Source: CADEED01 sp035502995 (GTDB lineage: Bacteria; Pseudomonadota; Gammaproteobacteria; Steroidobacterales; Steroidobacteraceae). Taken from it: a stretch of 64,000 bases of DNA. The notes under the pieces are model-generated. The model saw nothing but the letters and a program-made list of their open reading frames with translations. It did no database searches and was not told the DNA's origin. The DNA is taken from NCBI GenBank assembly GCA_035502995.1, contig DATJTW010000062.1:14934-78933 (forward strand), written 5' to 3'. Below, piece after piece: positions 1-8,412 of the stretch. A program made the translations under genes and the position numbers. Position 1 is the first letter of the stretch. Each line of letters begins with the position of its first letter.

Positions 1-774
1 ACGTCCGGCCTGCAGGACCACGACGTCGCCGGATTCGCGCTGTTCAACCGGCCGTACGCTTGGCTAGGGGTGGAGCGGAATGGCGAGCGCACCGAACTCG
101 TCTGGTTCGACGAACAGACGAATCGCGCGCAGCGCCACGAGCTCGACGGCACACGCGTGTGGCTGCGCGCGACCTGCGATTTCCTCGGCGAGAAGGCGCA
201 GTTCTCGTTCTCGGTCGATGGGCAGACGTTCTCGCCGATCGGCGAGCCGGTCACGCTGGTGTTCCAGCTCGCGACGTTCCAGGGCGTGCGCTACTCGCTG
301 TTCGCGTACAACACGTCGGGCGCGCGCGGCGGCACGGCGGATTTCGATTCGTTCGACGTGGCGCAGCCCTATCCACGCGGGCTGCTGCGACCGATCCCGA
401 TCGCGCAGCGCATCGTGTTGAAACGCTTCGGCGGCGACGACGGATTGAACGTCGCCGAGAACACGATCGGCCCCGGCACGCCGAGCGCGATGGTGATCAC
501 CGACATGAAGCTCGGGCGCGTGGCGTTGGGCGTGGGCGACCAGTTCGTCAGCATCGGCGACGACGGCCGGGCGCGGCTGAAACCCGGCAAGCCGGGTCGC
601 GACGAGACCTTTCAGTGGATAGAGACGCCGACCGGCGAGCTGGTGTTGTTGTCGCTGCGCACGAACCGTTTCCTGCGCATCGACAACTCGACGCTGGCCG
701 CGCGCGCCGACAGCCCCGGGCCGCTGCCGGACGGCAGCGACAGCGTGCGGTTCAACTGGGCGTTGGCTCGTTAG
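1..774 (+). CDS. C-terminal part of a GH43-like glycosidase (5' end outside window)
   Basis: The reading frame is open from base 1 with no start codon, so the gene begins upstream. The visible 257 residues open with a region resembling the C-terminal concanavalin-like domain of GH43 beta-xylosidases (GLQDHDVAGFALF, then YAWLGVERNGE and FSFSVDGQTF). About 100 further residues resemble a beta-trefoil or fascin-like module (LGVGDQFVSIGDDGRARL, RTNRFLRIDNSTL). The GH43 catalytic propeller would lie upstream, so the family call rests on the accessory domain only. The product is probably an extracytoplasmic plant-polysaccharide enzyme. The stop lies 12 bp before the end of a convergent gene. Confidence 0.6.
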   Translation, partial: TSGLQDHDVAGFALFNRPYAWLGVERNGERTELVWFDEQTNRAQRHELDGTRVWLRATCDFLGEKAQFSFSVDGQTFSPIGEPVTLVFQLATFQGVRYSLFAYNTSGARGGTADFDSFDVAQPYPRGLLRPIPIAQRIVLKRFGGDDGLNVAENTIGPGTPSAMVITDMKLGRVALGVGDQFVSIGDDGRARLKPGKPGRDETFQWIETPTGELVLLSLRTNRFLRIDNSTLAARADSPGPLPDGSDSVRFNWALAR

Positions 775-786
775 GCGAGCGGACGA

Positions 787-1428
787 TCAGCCAGCGCGTC
801 TGGGCCGGCGCACCGCGCGCACCTTGCCCGTACCGCCGCTGCCGCAATAGAAGCGATCGGCGCCATCGGACTCGAGGCCGGAGACGAACACGCCGGCCGG
901 CAGCGCCAGCGATTCACGCACCTCGCCACTGGCGGGATCGATGCGACGCAGCTCGCTCTGGTCGCCTTCCCAGGTGCCGTGCCACAGCTCGCCGTCGACC
1001 CAGGTCACGCCGGTGACGAAACGGTTCGACTCGATCGAGCGCAGCACGCGGCCGGACTCCGGGTCCACCTGGTGGATCTTGCGTGCGCGGTGCTCGCCGA
1101 CCCACAACGATCCTTCCGCCCACGCCATGCCCGAATCTCCGCCGTTGCCGGGCGCCGGGATGGTCGCGAGCACGCGACCGGTCGACGGCTCTATCTTCTG
1201 GATGACCGAGCGCGCGATCTGCCAGAGATGTTTGCCGTCGAACGCCGTTCCCGCGTGTGCGGGCACGTTCAACGTCTCGCCCGCCTCGCCGGATTGCGGA
1301 TCGAACGAACGCAGCGACTCTCCCGCGCCGAACCAGACGCGCTGGCCGTCATACGTGACGCCGGCGACGCTGCTCGCACCGGGGTACGGGCCATATTCCT
1401 GCAGGATCTCGGCAGTGTCTTTTTTCAT
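787..1428 (-). CDS. Beta-propeller (YncE / glutamine-cyclotransferase-like) protein
   Basis: A 213-residue protein built of repeated short blades with the pattern G-x-x-W-V/F-G...D-P-x-S-G (for example LRSFDPQSGEAGET, IQKIEPSTGRVLAT, HQVDPESGRVLRS, RRIDPASGEVRES). This matches YncE-like or glutaminyl-peptide cyclotransferase-like propellers. There is no signal peptide, so it is probably cytoplasmic. The ATG lies 9 bp after the stop of the upstream regulator gene on the same strand, so the two are almost certainly one operon. The reaction cannot be stated from sequence; it may be a ligand-binding or sensing propeller serving the regulator. Confidence 0.6.
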   Translation of the reverse strand: MKKDTAEILQEYGPYPGASSVAGVTYDGQRVWFGAGESLRSFDPQSGEAGETLNVPAHAGTAFDGKHLWQIARSVIQKIEPSTGRVLATIPAPGNGGDSGMAWAEGSLWVGEHRARKIHQVDPESGRVLRSIESNRFVTGVTWVDGELWHGTWEGDQSELRRIDPASGEVRESLALPAGVFVSGLESDGADRFYCGSGGTGKVRAVRRPRRAG

Positions 1429-1437
1429 GCCCGCATC

Positions 1438-2658
1438 CTAGCCGCCCGTGGGCGGCGCCGGGAGTAACAAGCTCGTCGCGATTCCGGGCAACGGCGGCGT
1501 CATCCAGCGGCGCGCGCGGCCGCGGCCGTAGGACTGGACCTTGCGCGCCGCGGACAGCTCGTCGAGCGCGCGCTGCACGGTGCGCTGGCTCGCGCCCAGC
1601 GCCAGCGCGAGCGCGGAGCTCGACCAGGACTCGCCATCGGCGAGGAAGGCGAGCACGTCGCCATGATCGCCATCGACGGCGGGTTTCAGCACCACCACCT
1701 CGCGCGCCCGGCGTGGGCGCAACGCAAAGCCGTCGGGTGTCGCCTCGATCGTCGCGAGCTTCGCTACGGCGCGGCGCAGCCGGCCCATCTCGACGCGCAG
1801 CCGCGCCCGGTACGATTCGTCCGCCTCGCGCGCGCGGAACGCGCGCCTGACCAGCTCGCCGCGCGGGACGTCGTTCGGCCAGGCCTCGCCGAGCGCACGC
1901 AAGAGCGTGAACAACACCGGGCGCGATACCAGCGACACCACCGTACCGCCGCCGCGCACGGCATTGCGGCAGGCGTCGATGACCAGCGCGCGCGAGGCTA
2001 ACAAGGTTTCGACGTCGGCGAGGCGCAACGGCTCATCGACGCCGCGTCTCGCCACGCGTGCGGCCGGCGCGTCCAGCGATTGCGCCGCGGCGCGGACCTC
2101 CGCGAGCAGCGCGGGAATCCTGGCCGCGTGCGCCGCCTGGCTCGCGCGCTCCAGCGCCGCCTTTGCGTCGGCCGTGTGCAGATGGCGGATCGCGATCGCC
2201 GCGACCAGCAGCTCGTGCACCGTGCGCAGCGCGGCCGGCAGTCGCGCCGCATCGACGGCGGCCAGCGAGCGCCGCGCGATCTCCAGCCTGCCGATCAACA
2301 CGTCGCGGCGGATCTCGAGATACCGCGCGTGCGCGGCGTTGATGGCATCGCCGTGCTCCTCGAGCGTCCGGCGCGCGGCCTCCAGCGATTTCGCCGGCCA
2401 GCCGAGGTCGCGCGACGCCAGCGCGATCTCGGCCTCCGCCACCACGCAACGCGCGCGGGCGCGCCCTTCCTTCGGCCCGAACGCGCGCGCCGCGGACTTG
2501 ATCAGCGCGCGAGCCTTCGGGAAGTCGCCGAGCTGCGCCATGGCGATGCCGCGCAACGCCAGCGCCGGCGCGTCAGTGCGCAATGCCACGAGATTCAGCG
2601 CGCCGAGCGGGTCCCCGGCCGCCAGCGCGCGGGCCGCGGCGGTTACCAGCGAGTCCAT
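1438..2658 (-). CDS. Transcriptional regulator, helical-repeat N-terminus with winged-helix C-terminus
   Basis: A 406-residue protein. The first 200 residues or so are Ala/Leu/Arg-rich helices resembling TPR repeats. Around residues 240-320 is a segment like an OmpR/BTAD winged helix (PRGELVRRAFRAREADES, RLRVEMGRLRRAVAKLAT). Near residues 350-385 lies a classical HTH (ALALGASQRTVQRALDELS) followed by a basic wing (YGRGRARRW). It sits 9 bp upstream of the propeller gene and diverges from the DUF899-DUF2182 pair across 82 bp, so it probably controls both units from that spacer. No specific family name is claimed. Confidence 0.7.
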   Translation of the reverse strand: MDSLVTAAARALAAGDPLGALNLVALRTDAPALALRGIAMAQLGDFPKARALIKSAARAFGPKEGRARARCVVAEAEIALASRDLGWPAKSLEAARRTLEEHGDAINAAHARYLEIRRDVLIGRLEIARRSLAAVDAARLPAALRTVHELLVAAIAIRHLHTADAKAALERASQAAHAARIPALLAEVRAAAQSLDAPAARVARRGVDEPLRLADVETLLASRALVIDACRNAVRGGGTVVSLVSRPVLFTLLRALGEAWPNDVPRGELVRRAFRAREADESYRARLRVEMGRLRRAVAKLATIEATPDGFALRPRRAREVVVLKPAVDGDHGDVLAFLADGESWSSSALALALGASQRTVQRALDELSAARKVQSYGRGRARRWMTPPLPGIATSLLLPAPPTGG

Positions 2659-2740
2659 CGGAATCGCGTCACGCTTGTCACTCTCTCTCCGGGTCGACGG
2701 GCGTCAAAACTACCGCATCGACAACCCGACGGAGAAGCAC

Positions 2741-3508
2741 ATGACCTCGCATCGAACCGGTACCCGTGAAGAGTGGCGTGCGGCGCGCCTGCAATTGCTC
2801 GACGCCGAAAAGGATCTGACCCGCCGCAGCGACGCGCTGGCGCAGGCACGCCAGGCGCTGCCCTGGGTGCGCGTGAACAAGGACTACGGCTTCGACACCG
2901 AATCCGGGCCGGCGACGCTGAAGGACCTGTTCCGCGGCCGCTCGCAGCTGCTGGTCTATCACTTCATGTTCGGGCCCACCTACACGCAGGGTTGCCCGTC
3001 GTGCTCCGCGATCGCCGACGGCTTCGACCGGATCGCGGTGCATCTCGCGAACCACGACGTCACGCTGATGGCCGTCTCGCGCGCGGCGCTGCCCAAGCTG
3101 TTGGGCTATCGGCAGCGCATGGGCTGGCACTTCCCCTGGGCCTCGTCGCAGGGCGGCGAGTTCAACTTCGACTTCAACGTGTCGTTCACGGAGGAAGAAC
3201 AGAAGCGCGGCACGATCGAATACAACTACGCGCGCAACGAACACGCGATGGACGCGACGGCCGCGCCGCCGCCGATCGTCGTCGACATCGCGCGCGGCGT
3301 CGGCGTCGACGTGCCTACCTACACGCGCGACCGGCCGGGCATGAGCTCGTTCGTGCAGGAAGGCGGCGTGGTCTATCACACGTATTCGACCTACGCGCGC
3401 GGGCTCGACGCGATCTGGAACATGTACCAGTGGCTCGACCGCGCGCCGAAGGGACGCAACGAGGAAGGCATCTGGTGGAAGCGTCACGACGAGTACGTGG
3501 CGCGCTGA
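2741..3508 (+). CDS. DUF899 family thioredoxin-fold protein
   Basis: 255 residues. The pattern fits DUF899: an N-terminal EW...R..LL..EK..TR motif, then VNKDYGFDTESG, LLVYHFMFGPTY, QGCPSCSAIADGFD (a thioredoxin-like CPSC at about residue 89), FPWASSQGGEFNFDFNVSF, and a late VYHTYSTYARGLD. Family members are predicted thioredoxin-fold proteins with no firmly established activity. The ATG at 2741 is preceded at good distance by GGAG. Longer in-frame readings upstream are antisense to the divergent regulator. The next gene starts 2 bp after the stop, so the pair is translationally linked. Confidence 0.85.
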   Translation: MTSHRTGTREEWRAARLQLLDAEKDLTRRSDALAQARQALPWVRVNKDYGFDTESGPATLKDLFRGRSQLLVYHFMFGPTYTQGCPSCSAIADGFDRIAVHLANHDVTLMAVSRAALPKLLGYRQRMGWHFPWASSQGGEFNFDFNVSFTEEEQKRGTIEYNYARNEHAMDATAAPPPIVVDIARGVGVDVPTYTRDRPGMSSFVQEGGVVYHTYSTYARGLDAIWNMYQWLDRAPKGRNEEGIWWKRHDEYVAR

Positions 3509-3510
3509 GC

Positions 3511-4281
3511 ATGCGCGCCGCGGACGCACCGCTGGTGGCAGGCGCGGCGCTGGTGTTCGTCGCCAGCGCCGCGCTCACCGTCTACTGGTCCGCCGCGATG
3601 CCGCCGATGGCGATGGACATGCCGGGCGGCTGGACGATGTCGATGACGTGGATGCGGATGCCGGGCCAGGGATGGGCCGGCGCCACCGTGTCGTTCGTCG
3701 CCATGTGGAGCGTGATGATGGTGGCGATGATGCTGCCGGCGTTCGTGCCGATGTTGATGCGTTACCGGGACGCGCGCCCCGGCGCGGCGCCGATCGAACT
3801 ACTGGCCGTGGGCGCGGGCTACTTCGGCGCGTGGGCCGCGCTGGGGCTGGCGTGCTGGCCGGTCGGCGTGGCGGTCATGCACCTGGCGATGCGCGACGCC
3901 GCGGTCTCGCGAGCCATTCCGCTGCTCTCTGCGGCCACGCTGCTGCTCGCCGGCGCCTGGCAATTGACGCGCTGGAAATTCCGTGAGCTCGCGCGCTGTC
4001 GCGACGAATCGCATCGCGAACGCGCACCGTGTTGCGCGGCGCGAGTCGAAGAACCGCCGCTGCATCACGGCTGGCGACTCGGCCTGCGCTGCCTGCGCTG
4101 CTGCGCACCGCTGACGTTGCTGCTGCTCGTGATGGGCGCGATGGACCTGGTCGCGATGATCGGCGTCACGGCCGCGATCTCTCTCGAGCGACTGGCCCCG
4201 CGCGGCGAGCGCTGGGCGCGGGTCATCGGATTCGTCGTGCTGCTCGCCGGACTCTCAGCGCTCGTTCGAGCACTGGAATAG
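3511..4281 (+). CDS. DUF2182 multi-helix membrane protein
   Basis: 256 residues with about six hydrophobic helices and the Met-rich DUF2182 signature (MPPMAMDMPGGWTMSMTWMR, then WSVMMVAMMLPAFVPMLMRY). A Cys/His-containing stretch follows at about residues 160-200 (CRDESHRERAPCCAA, LHHGWRLGLRCLRCCAP). The family is described as predicted metal-binding integral membrane proteins; the Met and Cys/His clusters agree with that, but the metal is unknown. It follows DUF899 by 2 bp, a recurrent pairing. The last 27 bp overlap the end of the convergent methyltransferase gene. Confidence 0.85.
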   Translation: MRAADAPLVAGAALVFVASAALTVYWSAAMPPMAMDMPGGWTMSMTWMRMPGQGWAGATVSFVAMWSVMMVAMMLPAFVPMLMRYRDARPGAAPIELLAVGAGYFGAWAALGLACWPVGVAVMHLAMRDAAVSRAIPLLSAATLLLAGAWQLTRWKFRELARCRDESHRERAPCCAARVEEPPLHHGWRLGLRCLRCCAPLTLLLLVMGAMDLVAMIGVTAAISLERLAPRGERWARVIGFVVLLAGLSALVRALE

Positions 4282-4860
4282 CTGGCCCGGCGGGAAATTG
4301 CGCACCTCGCGGCTGCGCTCGACGCGCGCGAACGTCTCGCGCAGCACCGGCAGCACGCGCGCGGTGAATTGATAGACGAGGAACCGGCCATCCGCCGCCA
4401 GCGCGTCCCGGCTCGCGGTCACGATGCTCCGTTGCAGCGCGCGCGGGAAGCTGCCCAGCGGGATGCCCGAGATGATCACATTCGCCGGCGGCAGGCCGTG
4501 TTTCGCCAGTAGTGAGGCGACGTCCTCCGCCGATCCCTGCTCCACGCGCAGGCGGTTGTCCGGCAACGTCTCGCGCATGAACCGCACGAACTGCGGATTC
4601 GTCTCGATCGCAACCAGCCGCGCGTCGGCGCGCAGGCGCCGCAGGATCTCCGCGGTGAACGTGCCGACGCCCGGCCCGTATTCGACGACCACGCGCGCCT
4701 GCGCCCAATCCACCGGCGCGAGCACGTGCTCCACCAGGAACCGCGAGCTCGGGATGACCGAGCCCAGCATCGACGGGTGCCGCAGGAAGTTGGTCGCGAA
4801 CAGGAAGATCTCGGCCGCGCGCGAGCGCGGAGCGACCGTCGTCGTCTGGACGTCTTCCAC
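4255..4860 (-). CDS. SAM-dependent phospholipid N-methyltransferase-like protein
   Basis: 201 residues from a GTG start. The N-terminal FATNFLRHPSMLGSVIPSS is characteristic of the PmtA/KsgA-like group. The SAM-binding motif VVEYGPGVGTFT is at about residues 62-73, followed by VAIETNPQFVRFM and NVIISGIPLGSFP. Homologues include phosphatidylethanolamine N-methyltransferases and rRNA-dimethylase-like proteins; psd nearby favours a phospholipid substrate (inference). The GTG at 4860 lies 2 nt after the glycosyltransferase stop, so the two genes form an operon. No clear Shine-Dalgarno is visible, which suggests translational coupling. The 3' end overlaps the convergent DUF2182 gene by 27 bp. Confidence 0.75.
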   Translation of the reverse strand: MEDVQTTTVAPRSRAAEIFLFATNFLRHPSMLGSVIPSSRFLVEHVLAPVDWAQARVVVEYGPGVGTFTAEILRRLRADARLVAIETNPQFVRFMRETLPDNRLRVEQGSAEDVASLLAKHGLPPANVIISGIPLGSFPRALQRSIVTASRDALAADGRFLVYQFTARVLPVLRETFARVERSREVRNFPPGQLFQCSNER

Positions 4861-4862
4861 GT

Positions 4863-5912
4863 CTAGATGGTCTGGCGGCGACCGGAGGCGACGACACCGC
4901 GCGGCGCGCGTTGTCCATGCGCCGGCACGAGGTTCGTCTCGAACTCGCGCGACGACATGTCCCAGCCCGAGCGCAGCGCGCGATCGCGGCAATTCTGCGG
5001 GTCGATCGTCAGCGCACGCAGCGCGGCGCGCGCCAGGTCCTGGTCCAGCGCGCCCGTGACGCCGTCGTCGACGACGTCGATCGGACCGGCCACCGGGAAC
5101 GCGGCCACGGGCACGCCGCAGGCCATCGCCTCGAGATTCACCAGGCCGAACGTGTCCGTGAGGCTCGGGAACACCATGACGTCCGCGGCCGCGAGGTGCC
5201 GCGCCAGGTCTTCGCCGAAGCGGAATCCCGCGTACACGGCATCCGGGTACTGCGATTTCAGGCGCGTCAGCTCCGGTCCGTCGCCGATGACCATCTTCGT
5301 GCCGTGCCACGGCATCTTCAGGAATGCATCGATGTTCTTCTCGATCGCGACGCGGCCGACGTAGGTGGCGATGGGCCGCGGCAGGTCGAGGAACGACTTG
5401 TCGCGCGGCTTGAACAGTTCGGTGTCCACGCCACGCTGCCAGTTCACGAGATTGGTGAAACCGCGTTCGGCCAGCTGCTCGCGCACGGTCCGCGTGCTGA
5501 CCATGCAGTGCGTCGCGGCACCGTGGAACCAGCGCAACGCGCGATACGACCACGCGGTCGGGATCGGCCAGCGCTGCCGCAGGTACTGCGGGAACTGCGT
5601 GTGGTAGGACGTGGTGAACCGCAGCCCGCGTGACACGCAGTAGCGCCGCGCCGACATGCCGAGCGGCCCTTCGGTCGCGATGTGGATGGCTTCGGGCTGG
5701 AATTCGTCCAGCAGGCGCGTCAGCTTCCGGTACGGAAACAGCGCCAGCCGGATCTCGGGGTAGCTAGGACAGGCGGTAGAGCGGAACAGCGTCGGGTTGA
5801 TCACCCGCACCTCGTGGCCGAACTGCCCGAGGCATGCCACTGTCTGACGCAACGTACTGACGACGCCGTTGGTCTGGGGAGACCAGGCGTCGGTAACGAT
5901 GACGATTCGCAT
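4863..5912 (-). CDS. Family 4 glycosyltransferase (MgtA-like mannosyl/glucuronosyl transferase type)
   Basis: 349 residues with GT-B architecture. The N-terminus is VTDAWSPQTNGVVSTL, as in alpha-mannosyltransferase MgtA-type enzymes. The acceptor domain has TSYHTQFPQYLR and the C-terminal domain has YVGRVAIEKNID, VIGDGPELTRLKSQYPD and the GT4 sugar-nucleotide motif FPSLTDTFGLVNLEAMACG. Enzymes of this group transfer hexoses from nucleotide sugars to lipid or glycan acceptors at the cytoplasmic membrane face. Coupling to a lipid methyltransferase suggests glycolipid or phospholipid remodelling (inference). The donor and acceptor cannot be read from sequence. Confidence 0.85.
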   Translation of the reverse strand: MRIVIVTDAWSPQTNGVVSTLRQTVACLGQFGHEVRVINPTLFRSTACPSYPEIRLALFPYRKLTRLLDEFQPEAIHIATEGPLGMSARRYCVSRGLRFTTSYHTQFPQYLRQRWPIPTAWSYRALRWFHGAATHCMVSTRTVREQLAERGFTNLVNWQRGVDTELFKPRDKSFLDLPRPIATYVGRVAIEKNIDAFLKMPWHGTKMVIGDGPELTRLKSQYPDAVYAGFRFGEDLARHLAAADVMVFPSLTDTFGLVNLEAMACGVPVAAFPVAGPIDVVDDGVTGALDQDLARAALRALTIDPQNCRDRALRSGWDMSSREFETNLVPAHGQRAPRGVVASGRRQTI

Positions 5913-6116
5913 GCCTCACAGTGGCCGCCGGGCGTGACGCTTCCGTGAACCGCCCGCTAAGCTTTCTTTGCGATTCAGCGTAAAGCGAGAGCTGGGTCAC
6001 GTCCGGCGCCCTCCGGCACGGGATCGCGGCGGCCGTCATCTTGCTGTTATGAAAACGAGATATTTCGTTCACCGGAATCCAGCGTCGCGCGACGCATTCA
6101 TTAATAAGGACTCACC

Positions 6117-6755
6117 ATGCAAAGCTTCCTGCAGGCACTGCGGACCCAGCGCTGGGACGATCACCGCTACTACCACCACAGCCGGATCAACCAGTCCCTG
6201 CACCTGGTCAGCGCCATCAGCTTCCTGGCCGCGTACGTGCTGCTGTTCACCAATCCCGCCGCCGCCGCGCTGGTCGGCTGGCTGATCGCGATGGTGAGCC
6301 GCCAGAGCGGCCACTTCTTCTTCGAGCCGAAGGGCTACGACGTCGTCAATGATGCGACGCACGAGCACAAGGAAGACATCAAGGTGGGTTACAACCTGCA
6401 GCGCAAGATCATCCTGCAGGGCATCTGGGTGCTGTCGCCGCTGGTGCTGTGGGCCGAGCCGACCTTGTTCGGCCTGCTGCCGCCGATCACGTCGACCGCC
6501 GACGCGATCAACCAGGTCGGCCTCGTGTGGTTAGTCGTCGGCGTGGGCGGCCTGCTGTTCCGCACCGTACACCTCTTCTTCATCCGCGACGTGCAGACCG
6601 GCCTCGTGTGGCTGACCAAGATCCTCACGGACCCCTTCCACGACATCAAGCTTTATTGGAAGTCGCCGCTGTACTTGATGAAGGGAGAGCTGATCGACCC
6701 CAACCACGGAAAAGGCCACGGGCCCGAAGAGTCTCTCGTCGCACGCGGCGCCTGA
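6117..6755 (+). CDS. Mpo1/DUF962-like membrane protein (tentative)
   Basis: 212 residues with about four hydrophobic helices. The His-rich N-terminal motif (DDHRYYHHSRINQSLHLVSA), followed by RQSGHFFFEPKGYD and THEHKEDIKVGYN, recalls the His/Asn pattern of Mpo1/DUF962 proteins, Fe(II)-dependent dioxygenases of 2-hydroxy fatty acid alpha-oxidation. The match is loose and the function is inferred. A good AAGGA lies 7 nt before the ATG. The last 110 bp are antisense to the coding end of the convergent aminotransferase gene. The 200-bp upstream spacer is relatively AT-rich near 6040-6110 and probably holds the promoter. Confidence 0.55.
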   Translation: MQSFLQALRTQRWDDHRYYHHSRINQSLHLVSAISFLAAYVLLFTNPAAAALVGWLIAMVSRQSGHFFFEPKGYDVVNDATHEHKEDIKVGYNLQRKIILQGIWVLSPLVLWAEPTLFGLLPPITSTADAINQVGLVWLVVGVGGLLFRTVHLFFIRDVQTGLVWLTKILTDPFHDIKLYWKSPLYLMKGELIDPNHGKGHGPEESLVARGA

Positions 6756-8370
6756 TCGCCGCGTTCGTCAGTTCGGGCGCGGTCCACCACCAGCCGTCGC
6801 GTTCCATCGCGGCGGCTGCATCGACGATGCGCCGCGCGATCTGCGCGAAGTCGTCTTCGGGCAGATCGATGCGGAAGATCAGCCGCCCCGTGCCGACCCA
6901 GCTCAGCGCCAGCCCTGCCGCGCGCAGGTAGTACTGCAGCATCCAGTTGTAGCGCGACGGGCGCGTATAAAGGAGTGACCAGATGGACTGGAAGTTGACG
7001 ACCTGCAACGGCAGGCCGGCGCCGGCGAGCGTGGCGTTCAGTTCGCCCGCGCGGCGGTTCCACGTCGCATCCAGCCCGATGTATTTCGCGCGCACCGACT
7101 CGCTCTCCAGCGCCACGAGGAATTCATGCATCGCGCCCATCACGTAGGGATGCGAGTTGAACGTGCCGCGCGCGAAACACACGTCGGCCGGCGCGTCCTC
7201 GCGGAAGCGTTTCATCAGGTCCTTGCGCCCGCACAACACGCCGACCGGCAGACCGCCGCCGAGCGTCTTGCCGTAGGTGACGAGATCGGCGCGCACGCCG
7301 AAGTATTCCTGCGCGCCGCCGGCCGCGAGCCGGAAGCCCATGAACACCTCGTCGAAGATCAGTACGATGTTGCGCGCGGTGCAGACCTCGCGCAGCTCGA
7401 GCAGCCAGGCGCGGTAAGCGTCGCGATCGAAATGCGCCTTGCGGCCGCTGTCGAGCAGCATCGAATCCGACGGCGCGTTGCCGTTCGGATGCATCGCCTG
7501 CAGCGGGTTCACCAGCACGCAGGCGATGTCGGTGCGCGTGCGCAGCACCTTCAGCGACTTCGCGCTCATGTCCGCCAGCGTGTACGTCTCGTGCGCGGTG
7601 ATCGGGTTGCCGATGCCGGGCTGCACGTCGCCCCACCAGCCGTGGTACGCGCCGCAGAAGCGCACGAGATGCGTGCGGCGCGTGTGATAACGCGCGAGGC
7701 GCACGGCCTGCATCACGGCCTCGGTGCCCGACATGTGGAACGAGACTTCGTCGAGACCCGAGATCTCGCGCAGTCGGCGCACGTTGTACGCGAGCACGGG
7801 ATGAAAGCTGCCGAGCACGGGGCCGAGGTCCGCGACGAGCTTCGCTCCGCGCTCGATGCAGCCCTTGTAGAAGTCCGTGCCGAACACGTTGACGCCGTAC
7901 GAACCGGTGAGGTCGTACAGCTCGTTGCCGTCGAGATCGATGACCGTCGAACCCTGCGACGACTGCAGGAAGTTGCCGCCCTTGAGATGTTTGCGCACGA
8001 ACGAGCTGAACTGGAACGGCACGCGGTAGCGCGACGTGAACTGCACGTCGGAGACGCCGCCGGCGATCTCGGCGGAAGCCTGCGCGGATTTCGCGAAACG
8101 TTGCGCGTACAGCGCGGCGAGCCGGTCGAACGCGGCCCGGCGCTGCGTGGCGACCTCGCGCGGCGCGCCGTCGGCGCAGAAAAATTCGTTCTCGTCGTAT
8201 TCGTAGAACGGCACGAGCTTCGCGAGCCGCCGCGACCATTTCGAGTGGCCGGCGAGCGAACGATGTTTGGCACGCGACAGGACCAGCCGGCGCTGCGCCT
8301 TGCGCAGCAGCCAGACCGCGAGCAACGCGCCGAGGACGATGAGGACCAGGTTCAGGGGGGTGACGTTCAT
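6646..8370 (-). CDS. Membrane-anchored class III (PLP) aminotransferase
   Basis: 574 residues. Residues 5-22 form one transmembrane helix followed by a basic stretch. A full class III aminotransferase domain follows: SGTEAV (214-219, phosphate contact), AYHGWWGD, VLIFDEVFMGFR (Asp340 for the pyridine nitrogen) and the Schiff-base lysine in VTYGKTLGGG (Lys368). It is closest in style to glutamate-1-semialdehyde aminomutase-type enzymes but longer and anchored, so a housekeeping haem role is unlikely. It diverges from psd across 42 bp. The C-terminal tail, rich in Arg, Ser and Ala, overlaps the end of the convergent Mpo1-like gene by 110 bp. Confidence 0.85.
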   Translation of the reverse strand: MNVTPLNLVLIVLGALLAVWLLRKAQRRLVLSRAKHRSLAGHSKWSRRLAKLVPFYEYDENEFFCADGAPREVATQRRAAFDRLAALYAQRFAKSAQASAEIAGGVSDVQFTSRYRVPFQFSSFVRKHLKGGNFLQSSQGSTVIDLDGNELYDLTGSYGVNVFGTDFYKGCIERGAKLVADLGPVLGSFHPVLAYNVRRLREISGLDEVSFHMSGTEAVMQAVRLARYHTRRTHLVRFCGAYHGWWGDVQPGIGNPITAHETYTLADMSAKSLKVLRTRTDIACVLVNPLQAMHPNGNAPSDSMLLDSGRKAHFDRDAYRAWLLELREVCTARNIVLIFDEVFMGFRLAAGGAQEYFGVRADLVTYGKTLGGGLPVGVLCGRKDLMKRFREDAPADVCFARGTFNSHPYVMGAMHEFLVALESESVRAKYIGLDATWNRRAGELNATLAGAGLPLQVVNFQSIWSLLYTRPSRYNWMLQYYLRAAGLALSWVGTGRLIFRIDLPEDDFAQIARRIVDAAAAMERDGWWWTAPELTNAAIRRRVRRETLRARGLFRGWGRSALPSSSTAATSNKA

Positions 8371-8412
8371 GGCGCAGAACTCTATTGCCGCCGTTTTTCA
8401 GGGGGATGACAT

